This document shows positions 1 through 10,899 of a stretch of 64,000 nt of DNA, one piece after another. A model generated the notes under the pieces. It saw nothing but the letters and a program-made list of their open reading frames with translations. It did not search any database and had not been told where the DNA came from. A program made the position numbers and the translations under genes. Origin of the DNA: Piezodorus guildinii (Eukaryota; Arthropoda; Insecta; Hemiptera; Pentatomidae); contig CM041297.1 in NCBI GenBank assembly GCA_023052935.1, forward strand, positions 101,815,063 to 101,879,062, written 5' to 3'. Numbering within the stretch: position 1 is the first letter of the stretch; each line of letters begins with the position of its first letter.

Positions 1-260
1 AGAAAGATCTAATTAGACAGGTGCCAATGTAAGGGATTGATAGCATTGTGTACCCGGAGGGACGACCCTCCCGAAGAATGGAGTTGTCACTGGACAATGG
101 TCCTCCAGTTCTTTACACGGGTCACATGAGGCTATAGAGAGCCCTCCCTTCGGGCCTCTTTGTGTACGCCTACAATTCCCCACTACCCCCCATTGCTCAG
201 GGTTACAGCTTCTGTCACCTTCCAAGCTGGAGTTCTCAAGGTGCTAAAATAAATGATAGT
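1..260. other. GC-richer block of unknown origin
   Basis: This block is clearly richer in G and C than the AT-rich DNA that follows. On the minus strand it holds a 70-codon open frame with several Cys and Pro residues, but I recognise no family. In this setting a GC-rich leader or body of a retroelement is the most likely source. That is inference from context only. The block may continue beyond the left edge of the window. Confidence 0.25.
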
Positions 261-389
261 CTTATCTGATTTAGCAGGGAAAGACAATAGAATTAAACAG
301 GTTAAAACCAAAAAAAATAAAATAAAAATTAGTATTTTTCCTAAATAGGAAATATATTGGGTTGTAAAATAAGCTTTTATCATTTTTTT

Positions 390-720
390 TAAATAAATAA
401 ATTCTTTATCATACTGGGGCATGTACCTTTAGAATAAAATGTACATAATATACAAAATGTGTTTTGAAGTCTGAAGTTAAATTAAATAGAAAAAAAAGTC
501 AAGAATTACTGAAATAAAATAGACATATTTAAAAGAGAAGAAAAAAAAAAGAGTTGGAGAGGCGAATGGAAGGATGAATATAATTCTATAGGATTCAGGA
601 TCAAATGAGAAAGGATCTGTTGAAATGTGCAGTTCGGTAGGCCGAAGTGTATACATCTGAAGGCCTGTAGCGTGAACAACGGGTATGAATAGAAGATTCG
701 AATTGTAATAGGTCAAAAAT
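390..720 (-). mobile_element. LINE family D, 3'-end relic
   Basis: Read on the minus strand, this segment matches the plus strand at 55,530-55,900 over most of its length. Both encode a short C-terminal-like peptide containing TDPFSFDP. Both continue into a matching stretch around AAATATGTCTATTTTAT and then into a matching AT-rich stretch with CACATTTTGTA. A stretch of roughly 80 bases present at 55.6 kb is missing here. Repetition at two sites in opposite orientation, and a C-terminal peptide followed by an AT-rich tail, fit a non-LTR retrotransposon 3' end. The clade is not resolved. Confidence is good that this is a repeat and moderate that it is a LINE. Confidence 0.5.
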
Positions 721-1139
721 GTATAACGGATGGCGGGATGGGATAAACTTGGTGAAGGAGTGACGCTAGTAAATACGTACGACGATTGGAAGAATAAAAT
801 TGGGAAACGGAGGAGTGCCTAAGGGACCCCGAAGATGAATCAAGCAAAGCAATTAATTAAGCGTTTTATTTTTCTTGGATATCCCCAGATACACCATCGT
901 ATACCGTACAGCAATGGTCGAAGTAGGGAAATATTAGAGAGCTAACGAGAAGTTTTCGGGTTTCTTACGAGATTAGGTGAAGAAGGAAATTCTGCTGCTT
1001 TAAGGTCGAAAAGGTATAACGGGAGATTTCGGAAATTTGATTTTTGAAGGATTAAAGGTTACTCCTAGATTTCCTAGGGTCGGATGGAACTTTAAAGGAC
1101 ATTTAAACATTTAGTAATAGAATAGAATTTTTTTTTTAA
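721..1139. other. intergenic, nothing recognised
   Basis: Mixed-composition DNA without a long open frame, terminal repeat or tail that I can identify. Confidence 0.4.
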
Positions 1140-1194
1140 TGGTAATAAAAAAACATCTACAGATTCTTGCAACTATTTTAAATCAATTATATCC

Positions 1195-1485
1195 TGCGAT
1201 ATACCGAGTCGTAAAGTAAGGGCTGTCTGTGACCAATCTTGAATTTGGTCATCAGCATGAGAAGGACGACCCGAGCGCTTTGCTTCTTCCAAGTCAAACT
1301 TTCTTCCTGTTCTGAACCGAGCAAACCACTCTCAGGCGGCACTTTCTCCTAATAAACATCGCCATACTAACTGCCAATTTCGTTAACCGTTCAGCGGATT
1401 TTCCTTTTCCGAAATAACAAATCAATAAATAATGAAAATGAATTTTTTCTCCACCATTTAGAGAAAGAAAAATATCACTTGAATA
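1195..1485 (-). pseudogene. mariner transposase N-terminal relic
   Basis: Conceptual minus-strand translation gives, in two frames, a short mariner-like N terminus. One frame contains FGKGKSAE, which resembles the first helix-turn-helix region of mariner transposases. A shifted frame contains the linker-like motif EEAKRSGRPSHADD, close to the GRP motif between the two DNA-binding subdomains. The frame shifts around 1,300-1,320 and I see no catalytic DD34D domain. Terminal inverted repeats were not identified. It is an old, truncated copy, clearly distinct from the mariner at 36 kb. Confidence 0.55.
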
Positions 1486-1520
1486 TGAGGAATCTCGGTT
1501 GAATACAAATTCATATACCA

Positions 1521-2535
1521 TATTACCAAGTTAAACAACTGAGATAATCCTTCTAAAAATTATTATGAAGATTTATTCAAATGTTTTTATAACTTATAAA
1601 TAAAGAAAAGAACAAAATATCTATTTTGAAAATACACGTGCTTCTGCCATTTCTTTTTAAAAGAAAATAAACCTGGTGTTTTATAATTATAATAAGACAC
1701 ATATACGCTCTATTTTGTATCGAAAAAATTGTTATAAAACCATCAATTTTTAATAATGAAGGGAGCAAAAAATTTTATGTGTAAACAAATTTTCAATAAA
1801 TTTTTATATCCATGCATCCATTTTTATAGTTATTATCAATTTTTTTATCCAGAGATTGGTGCTGTATGGATAAAAAAATTGACAGCTTGAACCAGTTATA
1901 TTTTGTTAGGGATAAAAACCTATAACTATAGGGACGACCCATAGCTTACAGCGAAATGAAATATTTGTTTCATAAAATATGTACTCTATTTTATATATTC
2001 ATAATCATCTAGACCCATCTGGACCAACGTTTTACATACGCACTTTCATAATATAGCATTTAAAAAACGATCCACCACCAACGATTTCACACATATATTC
2101 CACATATACATGGCGTGCCCATAACAAAAGATTACTACGTAAGTTACAAATGAATTTCATAGGCTTCACTCAATATTTTTGAGTCATTTTATGTCGTAAG
2201 AATGGATTGAAACTTTATCGCTTACAAATTAACGGATTTTTTACGAATGTGTACATATATTTGTGATGAAGAAAACTCTAGGTTTAAAAAAAATTGTATG
2301 GTTGTACTTTATAGCTTATTAATTATTACTGGTCCAATAAAAAAATATACAAATGGCATGCTGTTTTAATTATGTAGGATACCCCAAGATTGTTCCATCT
2401 CTGCTTTCTTTTGTATTGTCTCAAAATTACAAATAATCCGCTATGGGAATGTAATAAGTGTAACCCGTTTGTTTTTGTGGGTTCATTTTAATCAAGGTAT
2501 GTTTCTAAAAACCCTTGTGTTTTCTGCTGGTTAGT
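1521..2535. other. AT-rich intergenic DNA with one perfect hairpin
   Basis: No coding signal is supported here. The only structure noted is a perfect 15-bp inverted repeat, listed separately at 1837-1881. Confidence 0.4.
1837..1881. repeat. perfect 15-bp inverted repeat
   Basis: CAATTTTTTTATCCA at 1837-1851 is the exact reverse complement of TGGATAAAAAAATTG at 1867-1881, with a 15-base loop. It may be the remnant ends of a small DNA element. No target duplication is obvious. Confidence 0.6.
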
Positions 2536-2544
2536 AATTCACCA

Positions 2545-4218
2545 TTAAAGCGGGAGTTGGCGACCTTCCGTTCTCAGTCCTTTAATTCCTACCTCTCCTC
2601 TCTATCAGCTCGAGATAATTCCCTGTGGAATGTGACCAAAAAGATCCTAAAATACCACAAAGTTTCCCATCCTCTCCGGCGTGGTGATGACTCCTGGGCT
2701 GCGTCTGATGAAGATAAAGCCGAGTAATTCGCCACACACCTCTCCAAAGTATTCACTCCTCACCCGGAATCCAACAGAAATCATACCACAACAGTTGAAG
2801 AATTCCTTTTCTCACCAATACCTCTTTCCCTACCTCCTAAAGCTATTAATCCATCTGAGGTGAAATATCTTCTTCAAAAACTGACCCTTCGTAAATCTCC
2901 TGGACACGATCTCCTTACCCCCCAGATCCTGAGACAACTTCCCCAGAAAGCCATTATTTTTCTTACATACATCTACAACTGCATCCTTCGCACCACCTAT
3001 TTTCCTCTCTTATGGAAACATTCCACAATCTTTCTATTCCTAAAACCAGGTAAACCTTCCAGTAACACTTCATCCTACAGACCTATTAGTCTACTCCCCA
3101 TCCTCTCAAAAGTCTTTGAAAAACTCCTTCTAAAACGAATCCTGCCTATATTTGAATCACAAAATCTTCCTTCCCATCAGTTTGGTTTCCGTTCTCATCA
3201 TTCTACTGTTCAACAAGGACTCCGAGTTGTAGACCATATTTCCTCAGCCCTTGAATGCAAAGAGTATTGTTCTGGTGCGTTTCTGGACATAGCGCAAGCT
3301 TTTGACCGGGTATGGCACACCGGATTACTCTTCAAGCTTAAAACGCATTTACCCCAGTCTCTATACCTCATTCTACGATCCTATCTCTCAAACCGCTCCT
3401 TCCGAGTTCGCTGTGGTGTAGAATTTTCTAACTTTTATCCCATTGAGGCCGGTGTTCCTCAAGGCAGCGTCTTGGGACCCGTCCTCTACATCCTATACAC
3501 TGCTGATATTCCTATTCATCCTGACACCTTTCTGGCAACATTTGCAGATGACACCGCCATCCTATCATCCAATTCCGATCCTGAAATAGCATCCTTAATC
3601 CTGCAAAGACACCTTTGTCTTATCGAGGACTGGTGTAATGCTTGGCGTATTAAGGTTAATGAAAGCAAATGCACCCACGTCACCTTCACCCTTCGACACA
3701 AATCCTGTCCAATGGTTCATTTCAATTCCATACCGCTTCCTTCCTCAGACACAGTCCGGTATCTTGGCTTACTACTAGACAAAAGATTGACCTGGAACCC
3801 ACATACAAGACTTGAACGAAAAGAACTCAACAGACGATTCGGACAGTTATACAGACTACTAAACAGAAAATCTAAGCTTACAGTTGACAACAAATTATTA
3901 CTTTACAAGACAATACTGAAACCAATGTGGACCTACGGACTTGAACTATGGGGGACAGCCAAACGTTCTAACATCAAACGCATTCAATCCAAAGTCCTCC
4001 GAACAATAGTAAATGCTCCTTATTATGTCTCCAACTATACCTTACACCACGACCTTAATGTTCCATTTATTTCAGACCTGATTCCATCTAAATTTTCCAA
4101 ATTCCACCAGAACCTCATTCATCATCCTAATCCTCTAGCACAATCCCTATCCAGCTCCACTCATCCATACAACCCTCCTAGAAGGTTGAAACGGCAGTGG
4201 CCCCGAGACATATTGTAA
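2545..4218 (+). pseudogene. Jockey ORF2 fragment (reverse transcriptase), one stop
   Basis: The frame covers the C-terminal part of ORF2: the EN-RT linker, the whole reverse transcriptase domain and the C-terminal region. Visible RT motifs are SYRPISLLP, HQFGFRSHHS, GAFLDIAQAF, AGVPQGSVLGP and the catalytic FADD box near 3541-3552, followed by VRYLGLLLDKR. The frame carries one stop, TAA at 2725-2727, where the 45-kb copy reads GAA (Glu). Beyond it the frame stays open to the normal stop at 4216-4218. A 9-base deletion near 3990 removes three residues (FQS) found in the longer copy. It sits in a TTTCAATCC/ATTCAATCC direct repeat, which suggests slippage. There is no endonuclease domain, so this copy cannot mobilise itself. 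Confidence 0.92.
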
Positions 4219-4359
4219 ACATCTATTCTGGAGTTCTGACACTGGTCAGATTCTCCTCTCATGTGCGGTGTGATTGTGGCTTTGGCGCCCTCACTTAGCT
4301 TCCGCTGGCTCTCACCAGTGATGCGGTTGAGAGGGAGGCGCTGGGATCCTTTTGACTCT

Positions 4360-4400
4360 GCTTGTCCTTCCACAAGTGGGGGGACAAGCCCCGTCTGGGG
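4360..4400 (+). promoter_or_regulatory. tandem hairpins in LINE A 3' UTR
   Basis: GCTTGTCC at 4360-4367 pairs with GGACAAGC at 4382-4389. The stem continues through two possible U-G pairs and CCA/TGG to a CAAG loop. A second hairpin, CCCC-GTCT-GGGG, follows at once. The same pair occurs at 49,588 and 19,054. A role as the reverse transcriptase binding site is inference. Confidence 0.6.
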
Positions 4401-4642
4401 TTCCCGAGCTGATTGTAAATATTGTACATAGGTATGAATGTGACATGTTTTGTTTATTTATTTGTTAACTTCATTTATTTGTATTTATTTTGTCTATAAA
4501 TTTTGTTATTGTATACGTTTATTTATTTTGATTTTATTTTATGTAATTTGACTTTCCTTTTGTTTATATTGTAAATATTGTATGAATGAGATCCTGTAGC
4601 ACTATTATTATTGTCTATTATGACAAATTGTAATATATACGA

Positions 4643-4713
<71 letters not shown>

Positions 4714-4767
4714 AAATTCACCAAAGGTGTATCGCAAACAATTTATTTATATTAATATTTCAAACAC

Positions 4768-5990
4768 ATTTGAAAAAATCTGGTGCGCTCAACACACGAC
4801 TTTCACTTACCTCCGTTGATAAAATCAATTGAAGAATTTTTAAATACGTGTAGAGATAAAAAAAAATTGTTTATTTATTAATTTATTGAAATTTACAACT
4901 GTATTAGTAAATACATCAACTAAATTGGCTCATAATATAGATAATATACATGAAGAGAATATGCCCATTGGCAACACTCCACTAGGTAATCTACACTAGA
5001 AGGTCTCGATCTTCTTTTCAGACGCCTCGGAGGATTGTCAGAAATGGAAGAGGAAGCAAGGATTGAAACTAGTGGGTTAATGTAGGAGTGGAGTTTGTCA
5101 TGAAAGGAATAATACCTCGTACGGGACAAATCAGCAACATATGGGACATTAAAGGTCTTTATGGATGAGTTTGTTGGTGACAAAGTAAGGAGCAAAGAAT
5201 TAATTAAATTGAATTTCAATCGAAACATGTGCTTTATTAAATAATCTCTTTTATTTTTAACTACGAAAATCCGTTAGTTGTAACGGCTTTCCATCACTCT
5301 CCATTACCGTTTACAATTCCGTTTATCACTTAATGTTTTTTCTAAAATCTTTAGCTATCCAACGGTATATTATACATCTATATTACTATACTTGTGTTCG
5401 AAAACCCAAAAATCGCATAAAAAAATATGTTTGCATTTTTTTCTTTTAGTTGTTTGTGTAATTCGCTCAACTTGCATATTTAGCCGTTATTTACCAATGC
5501 TAATAAGATGATGTTCCAATTTTTTTTTTAAATCTACAAAATTGAAGTTACTTTAGAGAAAACAATTTTAAATATCGGCATTTAAGCCGGGTCAGACTAT
5601 TTCAATCAGAATGAAATATACATCATATTAAAGCTCGTAGCTTTTTACATCGATATATAGAGTTTAATCAAAATCGTTAGAGCCGTTTTTAAGAAAATCG
5701 CAAAAAGGTGCAAAATGCATAGTATAAAGTGGCTTTTCTGGTTAGCTGATATTGATGAAAAAGTTTTTTGTAACATCTCGCGCGTATAGTTGTCTTAAAT
5801 TTAAAATTTCAGTTTCATAGGATCGCCCGGGAGTTCCCCCTCCCTCTCCCCCCACACACACACACAGACCTTTTTGCGGGACTTGGTTATTTGGACCCAG
5901 GGAACCCTAAAACGTAAAGTATTTCCTTTGAAAACTGGAATTCGAAAATTTTCCCTAACAATACATTTCATATATAGGTAAGTTAAAGTA
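4768..5990 (+). mobile_element. DNA repeat family R, copy with nested LINE
   Basis: A noncoding repeat also present at 33.07-34.25 kb, and in part near 19.6 and 53.2 kb. The left end shares TCTGGTGCG, then CAACACACGACTTTCACTTA, with the 33-kb copy. The right end reads GTAAGTTAAAGT at 5978-5989, an imperfect inverted match to ACTTTCACTTAC at 4799-4810. The interior includes a (CA)n run at about 5852-5867 and stretches resembling GAGAAAATCGCAAAAAGGTG. A LINE B copy at 4862-5195 splits it. It looks like a non-autonomous DNA transposon, but homology extends outside the 12-bp inverted repeats, so the true ends and class are uncertain. Confidence 0.6.
4862..5195 (-). mobile_element. LINE family B 3' fragment, nested in repeat R
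   Basis: A minus-strand 3' end of a Jockey-like LINE. The tail is the T-rich stretch near 4862-4880. The coding part (to about 5195) encodes a C-terminal region with DKLHSY, VSILASSS and DNPPRRLKRR. These motifs recur in LINE B copies at 6.6, 19.3, 20.6 and 29.9 kb. Comparison with repeat R at 33.1 kb shows the R sequence resuming right after it (AAAGAATTAATTAAAT), so this LINE landed inside R. It is heavily 5'-truncated and cannot be active. Confidence 0.75.
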
Positions 5991-6169
5991 AAAAGTCTAA
6001 GCAATGGAAAGAGATATTAAAGCTTGGAGTATGAATTTTAGTTACGTTTAATTTTTAATTTAAATATAAACTGTCCAGCGAAATATACAGGGCGTTTATT
6101 AAAAAGCACCAGACGTGACCCTAAAAGATGTGACTCGGAACTCTAGCTGCTTTCTATGAAATTTTTTTT

Positions 6170-6410
6170 TCGTTTTTATTATTTATTGAAATTCACAACT
6201 TTATTAATTAATGCATCAAGTAAATATGCTGTTAGGTAAAATACATGAAAAAGAAATTTAGAGATTATGCCCATGGGCTGCACTTCACTAGGTAATCTCA
6301 ACTAGAAGGTCTCGAGGCCATCTTCTTTTTATACACCTCGTAGGATTATCAGGAATGGAAGAGGAAGCAAGGATTGAAACATTTGGGTTAAAGTGGGACC
6401 CCAAATAACC
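6170..6410 (-). mobile_element. LINE family B 3' fragment
   Basis: Minus-strand 3' end of LINE B. A T-run near 6162-6182 is followed by the conserved AATTTATTGAAATT-type sequence, the short UTR, and the last codons of the C terminus (the reverse-strand equivalents of PPRRL and SILASSS). It breaks off near 6400. No long frame survives. Confidence 0.65.
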
Positions 6411-6589
6411 CTCTAATCCAGTTTGATAATCAAGCATGGATTAATCTAAAATAGAATATAAATATTGGCTAAAATCAAGCATTATGAATATAAATGGGTA
6501 ACTGTTAAACAAATTGAAATACCAGTCTATTCAACATCCACACTTCTGAATTAATTTTAATAAAGATATACATCAAGTACATGTGTTGA
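6411..6589. other. short intergenic spacer
   Basis: AT-rich spacer between two LINE B fragments; nothing recognised. Confidence 0.4.
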
Positions 6590-6890
6590 AAATTAAGAAA
6601 ATGACATGAACTACAAGTAGAGACACTACTCATTGGCGGCACTCTAAGAGTCTTAAACTTGAAGGTCTCGGGGCCATCTTCTTTTCAGTCGCTCGCTTGG
6701 GAGGATTATCAGGAAAGGAAGAGGAAGCAAGGATTGAAACATTTGGGTTAAAGTGGGAGTGGAGTTTATCATAGAAGGATTGATACGTGGCCAAATCAGC
6801 AACATGTGGAACATTATGGGTGAGTTTATTTGTGACAAAGTAAGGAGCATTGAGGATTTTTCGAAATATCATTTCTATTATTAATATGGT
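6590..6890 (-). mobile_element. LINE family B 3' fragment, frameshifted
   Basis: Another minus-strand LINE B 3' end. Its C-terminal coding region appears in two overlapping frames. One gives ILNAPYFVTN, VPHVADLA, DKLHSHFNP and VSILASSS; the other gives PSERLKRRWPRDL. A small indel near 6690-6700 separates them. The NAPYFVTN block corresponds to NAPYYVSN in the Jockey A element, which places B near the same clade. The copy is 5'-truncated. Confidence 0.75.
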
Positions 6891-7790
6891 TGGAAAAGTC
6901 TTGTTATCTACAGACAGAGAAACCCGTCATTTTTGTATTTAACATATTACGACATTTAGCAGAACCCCTCTAGTTATGTAGTAGAGTTATGTATACTATT
7001 TGCGATCCGTTTAACTGATGATCGAGCACCTGAAAAGACACAATTTGGATCAGTAGTCTAGCCTGTAGCTCGCCGCTACGTTTTGTTATTTACTATTGCT
7101 CAGCTATTTGCCCATCAATATTTATCCAAGCAGGTGATTAAACAGACTGGAGCACAAGTTGAGTTGACATTAAGTTAAGCCGGCGTGATTATACACGCGA
7201 GAGGCGAACGTTCAATTTCCTGTTTCGTCAGCTGGTTAAGCATCACGCAACCCTTCTTAGTTATCTGATTCTGCTACTTCACCCTTATAGGCTTAGGTGA
7301 GATTCGCTTGCTTCAATTAAATTGTTTATAATTCTAAGGAATGTGTCGCCAAGTATAATTTCAGTTTAGGAGCTTATTTTTAACGTCTCCATATTGCCTC
7401 ACTTATTTTATATCACGCAATGTAAAAACTAGTTAAACACTTATTTTATTAGTTATATTTAACTCTCTAAAAAATCAGGAATGTTCTGATATCAATTCTC
7501 TTACATGCAAACATATTCATGCCTCCTTATATTGATTCCGTCTAGACAAAAACCTTACTTAAAGAAGCAATACCGTCTAACACAATAAAAATAATACCTA
7601 GGAATTGTTTATGATTAAATGTGTTCGTTATTTACTACCTTCCTATGTATTGAACGCGTTCGATTGTAATCTTCATTGTCTATTGTAATGTATTGAGGAT
7701 ACTGAGGGGAGTTCATAATTAAATAATTTTAATATTAAACAATTAATGATAACGAACCTTTGTCGGCAAAACATCAAAAGGTGTTTACCT
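6891..7790. other. intergenic, nothing recognised
   Basis: No open frame, tail or inverted repeat that I can support. Confidence 0.4.
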
Positions 7791-8130
7791 AACCCCCTAG
7801 ATTTCCCATCGGTATGGGCCCCCCAGCGGTACCAGAAACCTCTGGTAGTTTCCCCCCAGCGGCGGCCAACAAGAATATTAAGATGGGTGGAAAGATAAGA
7901 ATAATAGCACAAAGGCTATACCGCCAACCGGGGACTTCCCATATCGGCCCACCCGAGGTGACGAGAATGAGAGAGAAGAACCGGAGAGGCAGTCAAGTTT
8001 GATCCTCAAGAGGAGTGAGTCGGGTTACACCTACAAGAAGAGGAGGTGGCCGTCGGGGTTCTGTGAGCAGCTGGAGGATGATGCCAAGAAAGGGGACCTA
8101 AGATGATTCCACCTTCGCCAGCCGGTTAAG
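7791..8130 (+). other. GC-rich block, possible retroelement fragment
   Basis: About 330 bases stand out by GC content. A 62-codon open frame (7814-8002) encodes a Pro-rich peptide that becomes basic. A second frame downstream is Arg/Lys-rich. No zinc knuckle, RT or endonuclease motif is visible. A piece of a LINE leader or ORF1 is plausible, but I cannot assign it. Confidence 0.25.
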
Positions 8131-8547
8131 TGTTTCAAAGGTATATCGTTATTTGTAATATTGTATGGCAAAGGTAGTAAAATGTCCCTCAGTATTCTCA
8201 ATCAGAGTTCTAGGCAATGGGTTAATATAATTTATATGTGTAAATTAATAAGTATAGTAATGTATTAATTGAATCTTGTTTACTTTAATCTTACCCTGCA
8301 TGCCACCTATTGGATTGGTAAACACGATACCTTTGGAAAGGAGATCCAATGGTATCATTAAATAAAGTTTATATATTGACTAAATATAGTAAGTAAGCTA
8401 GTTTTTGAAGCTACCGCTGCCTTAGAAAAGCAGCCGGGCAAAAACATAGCACTATATCAACTTATAGAATCAGACACCTGTTTATGCTTAGCTGCATAAA
8501 TTATTAATTTTGAAGTAAAAATATTTGACTGTATATACATACAGGAG
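8131..8547. other. intergenic, nothing recognised
   Basis: AT-rich DNA without supportable features. Confidence 0.4.
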
Positions 8548-8765
8548 AGTTGATTCCGGATGCAGTCAACAAAACACTTAATTGAGTAGAAAACTTAATT
8601 TATTTGTGCCAACGTTTCGGCCTAAATCTAAGTCTTCTTCAGGGCGCTTGAAGGATAGATCTCAAAAATGATGATGGCCCTTAAGAAGGTACTTTAAATT
8701 AAGGCACAAATAAATTAAATTTTCTACTTCATTAAGTGGTTTGTTGACTGGACCAGGAATCAACT
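8548..8765. mobile_element. MITE-like element with 63-bp inverted repeats
   Basis: About 63 bases at 8548-8610 match the reverse complement of 8703-8765 at roughly 56 positions. Both arms begin AGTTGATTCC and end TTTAATTTATTTGTGCC or its near match. The middle of about 90 bases carries AACGTTTCGGCCTAAATCT and CTTCTTCAGGG. There is no coding capacity, which fits a non-autonomous DNA transposon. The superfamily cannot be set because the target duplication is not clear. Confidence 0.75.
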
Positions 8766-8996
8766 TCATTCCCTTTATTAATAATTTTATTTGAAATAAA
8801 AATATATATAAATTGTATTTTCTATATATAATTGATCTTACTTAATATAACTCGTAATAAAATATGACATAAGTCTTTTAAACTCATATTCCTTACAACT
8901 TTAAATTCTTAATCCAATATTGAGTTATTAGCTACATCATCTTTAATATTAGTTCTGTGTCTTTTTTACAAATTCATTTTCCGTTATTTTATCCAC

Positions 8997-9036
<40 letters not shown>

Positions 9037-10129
9037 GATCGATGCTTGATGCTTTAGAGAAACCTACAAGGGAACGGTTTCCTACAAAATCCTAAATAAA
9101 ATAACCCCTGCCTCCTTGTGTCTTTAGTGAAACCATATAAATTCTATGGATTCTCACCTAATAATTTTCCTCATTTTTAACCCTTTTCTCAGATAGATAT
9201 TATAAAAAGAAAAAAAATAGTTTTTTGTTTAAGAACTTCAGTCTAATAAACTTTTCTAGTCATTGCTCAGTCGTTCTTTCGTACACAGTGTTTCTATTAA
9301 TTTAATAGTGGTGGAAACATAAATTAAGTGCATGTATATCTGTCTCTTGATTCAAGAGAAATCATTCCACAGGCTTAAAATTACTATTTTTAGTTTTATT
9401 TCTCAGTTTTTCAAAAGCTTAATACACCATATACTATTAAATATAACTGGATTTTCGTATTTCCTTTTTCCACGTCATACGGATGATTTCTGTCAGAGTA
9501 CAAGAGCTTCGTTCCATGAATATTTATATTTTCATTGGACAAACTAACAACAAACGATTAAATTAGTAGTTTCTTTATAAATTATATATACATCTGTAAA
9601 AAAAAAAAAAAAAAAAAAATGATATCTTACACTATGCATGTGTCTGTGTTTATGTGTATATAATATTTATCCATATACATATGTACAGTAAGAGAGACAG
9701 AGTCAAGAAAATCAAAAGCATAACTTTTCTAAAATATAAAGAATAGGATAATACAATAAAAAATACTGCCAGTTTTCGCAATGGTTTATTTTAATATAAG
9801 ACGCATTAACTTCCTAAAACTCATCCGTGCGGTTTTAATCTAAAAACTGAATGAAAGGCCGATCCATCTAAAACTTTTTTAAAATCCTCCTGCGAATACA
9901 AATGAAGTGCCTCATTCACCGGTAGATTGTTTGAGTTTTACTCTAATAACCTCGGCCCCCTCTTTTGTGCCTCATCTTTTTTAATCCACCATTGATTTTT
10001 CAGAAATATTAAGATAGGAATAATATTATCAGAGAAATTGTTTATTATTTACAGAGCACTTAAGATTATTTGAATTTTATTTGGATGAAAATACTTATAA
10101 TTATCTTAATCATATAAAGATAAAAGAAA
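8766..10129. other. AT-rich intergenic DNA with poly-T and poly-A tracts
   Basis: Contains a T-run at about 9000-9033 and an A-run near 9598-9619. Open frames here are short and of AT-rich composition, without recognisable motifs. The T-run may be the tail of a minus-strand retroposon, because the adjacent 9034-9120 is GC-richer, but no coding match was seen. Confidence 0.35.
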
Positions 10130-10293
10130 ACCAACCGACACCACCATATTGTAACATCACTCAACGATCCCACGCTGGTCACCCTCACTGAAAAATTACA
10201 AACAGCTCTTACGAAATTGGTATATTAAATACAAAATTGGATTAAATAATGACAAGTCAAAACATGTAACGTTCTCACTTCTAAAAATATATT

Positions 10294-10358
<65 letters not shown>

Positions 10359-10790
10359 ACACACCTTTTCTTATCGGAGACTATTATATTCCTCAGATCA
10401 ACTCAGAACATTACATAGGACTAACACTCGACCCAGGGATGACTTGGAGCCCACATGTCAGAATGAATAGAAAAATTCTCAACAAGTGACCAAGATTATT
10501 ATACCCTATCGTAATAATCAAAACTGAAGATTTTAACCACAGCTTCTTTGTACGTTCACAATAAAACCCTACACACGAACTAACAACAATACAACAAACT
10601 TTCAATTCAATTTATACAAAAAACTTCTAAACATGTCTATGGCTCAAAAGCCTGTTAGGAAAAGGCTGAAAAGAAGCTGGATGTGAGATAAACTCCGAAA
10701 AAATAAAGCCTTCGAGGCACTTTCCTTCCTCATGCTTATCATATCTGTTGTTGAAGTTTTTCCTCGTTGTTTCTTACTCATTTCCTTATT
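10130..10790 (+). mobile_element. LINE family C 3' fragment interrupted by poly-T
   Basis: A decayed Jockey-like RT C terminus. Fragments readable in shifting frames correspond to SLNDPTLVTL and KSKHVTF just upstream of the interruption, and to a LGLTLD-like block downstream. The 3' part matches the copy at 59.2-59.8 kb: AAAAGAAGCTGGATG, then TTTCCTTCCTCATGC and TTGTCAGAT in the UTR. A run of about 58 T at 10,296-10,353 lies inside the coding region, where the 59-kb copy is continuous. Frameshifts and stops make it a relic. Confidence 0.7.
10296..10353. repeat. poly-T tract inside LINE C
   Basis: About 58 consecutive T, preceded by TAAAAATATATTTA. It is absent from the aligned position in the LINE C copy at 59.2 kb, so it is an insertion within the LINE, not its tail. 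Confidence 0.8.
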
Positions 10791-10899
10791 GTCAGATTAC
10801 TTTTGAATGATGCGAATAAAAAATAATACGAAGATAAAAAATTTTAAAAAAATATATGTCCATAAATAATTAACAACTAAAGATTAATAACTAAAACTT

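Larger units (their letters stand above)
2536..4723 (+). mobile_element. Jockey-type LINE, family A, 5'-truncated copy with TSD
   Basis: This is a non-LTR retrotransposon copy truncated at its 5' end. It starts inside ORF2 near 2545 and ends in a long poly-A tract (about 4646-4711). AATTCACCA at 2536-2544 is repeated at 4715-4723 just after the tail, which marks a target-primed reverse transcription insertion. From 2553 onward it is nearly identical to the full-length copy at 45.1-49.9 kb, including the 3' UTR, so the family has been active recently. The 3' UTR spans about 4219-4645 and holds the family's hairpin pair. Confidence 0.93.

Noticed and set aside
6085..6115. Mariner terminal repeat (ATACAGGGCGTTTATTAAAAA)
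   Set aside because: Resembles some irritans-type ends, but no partner end or transposase relic was found nearby.
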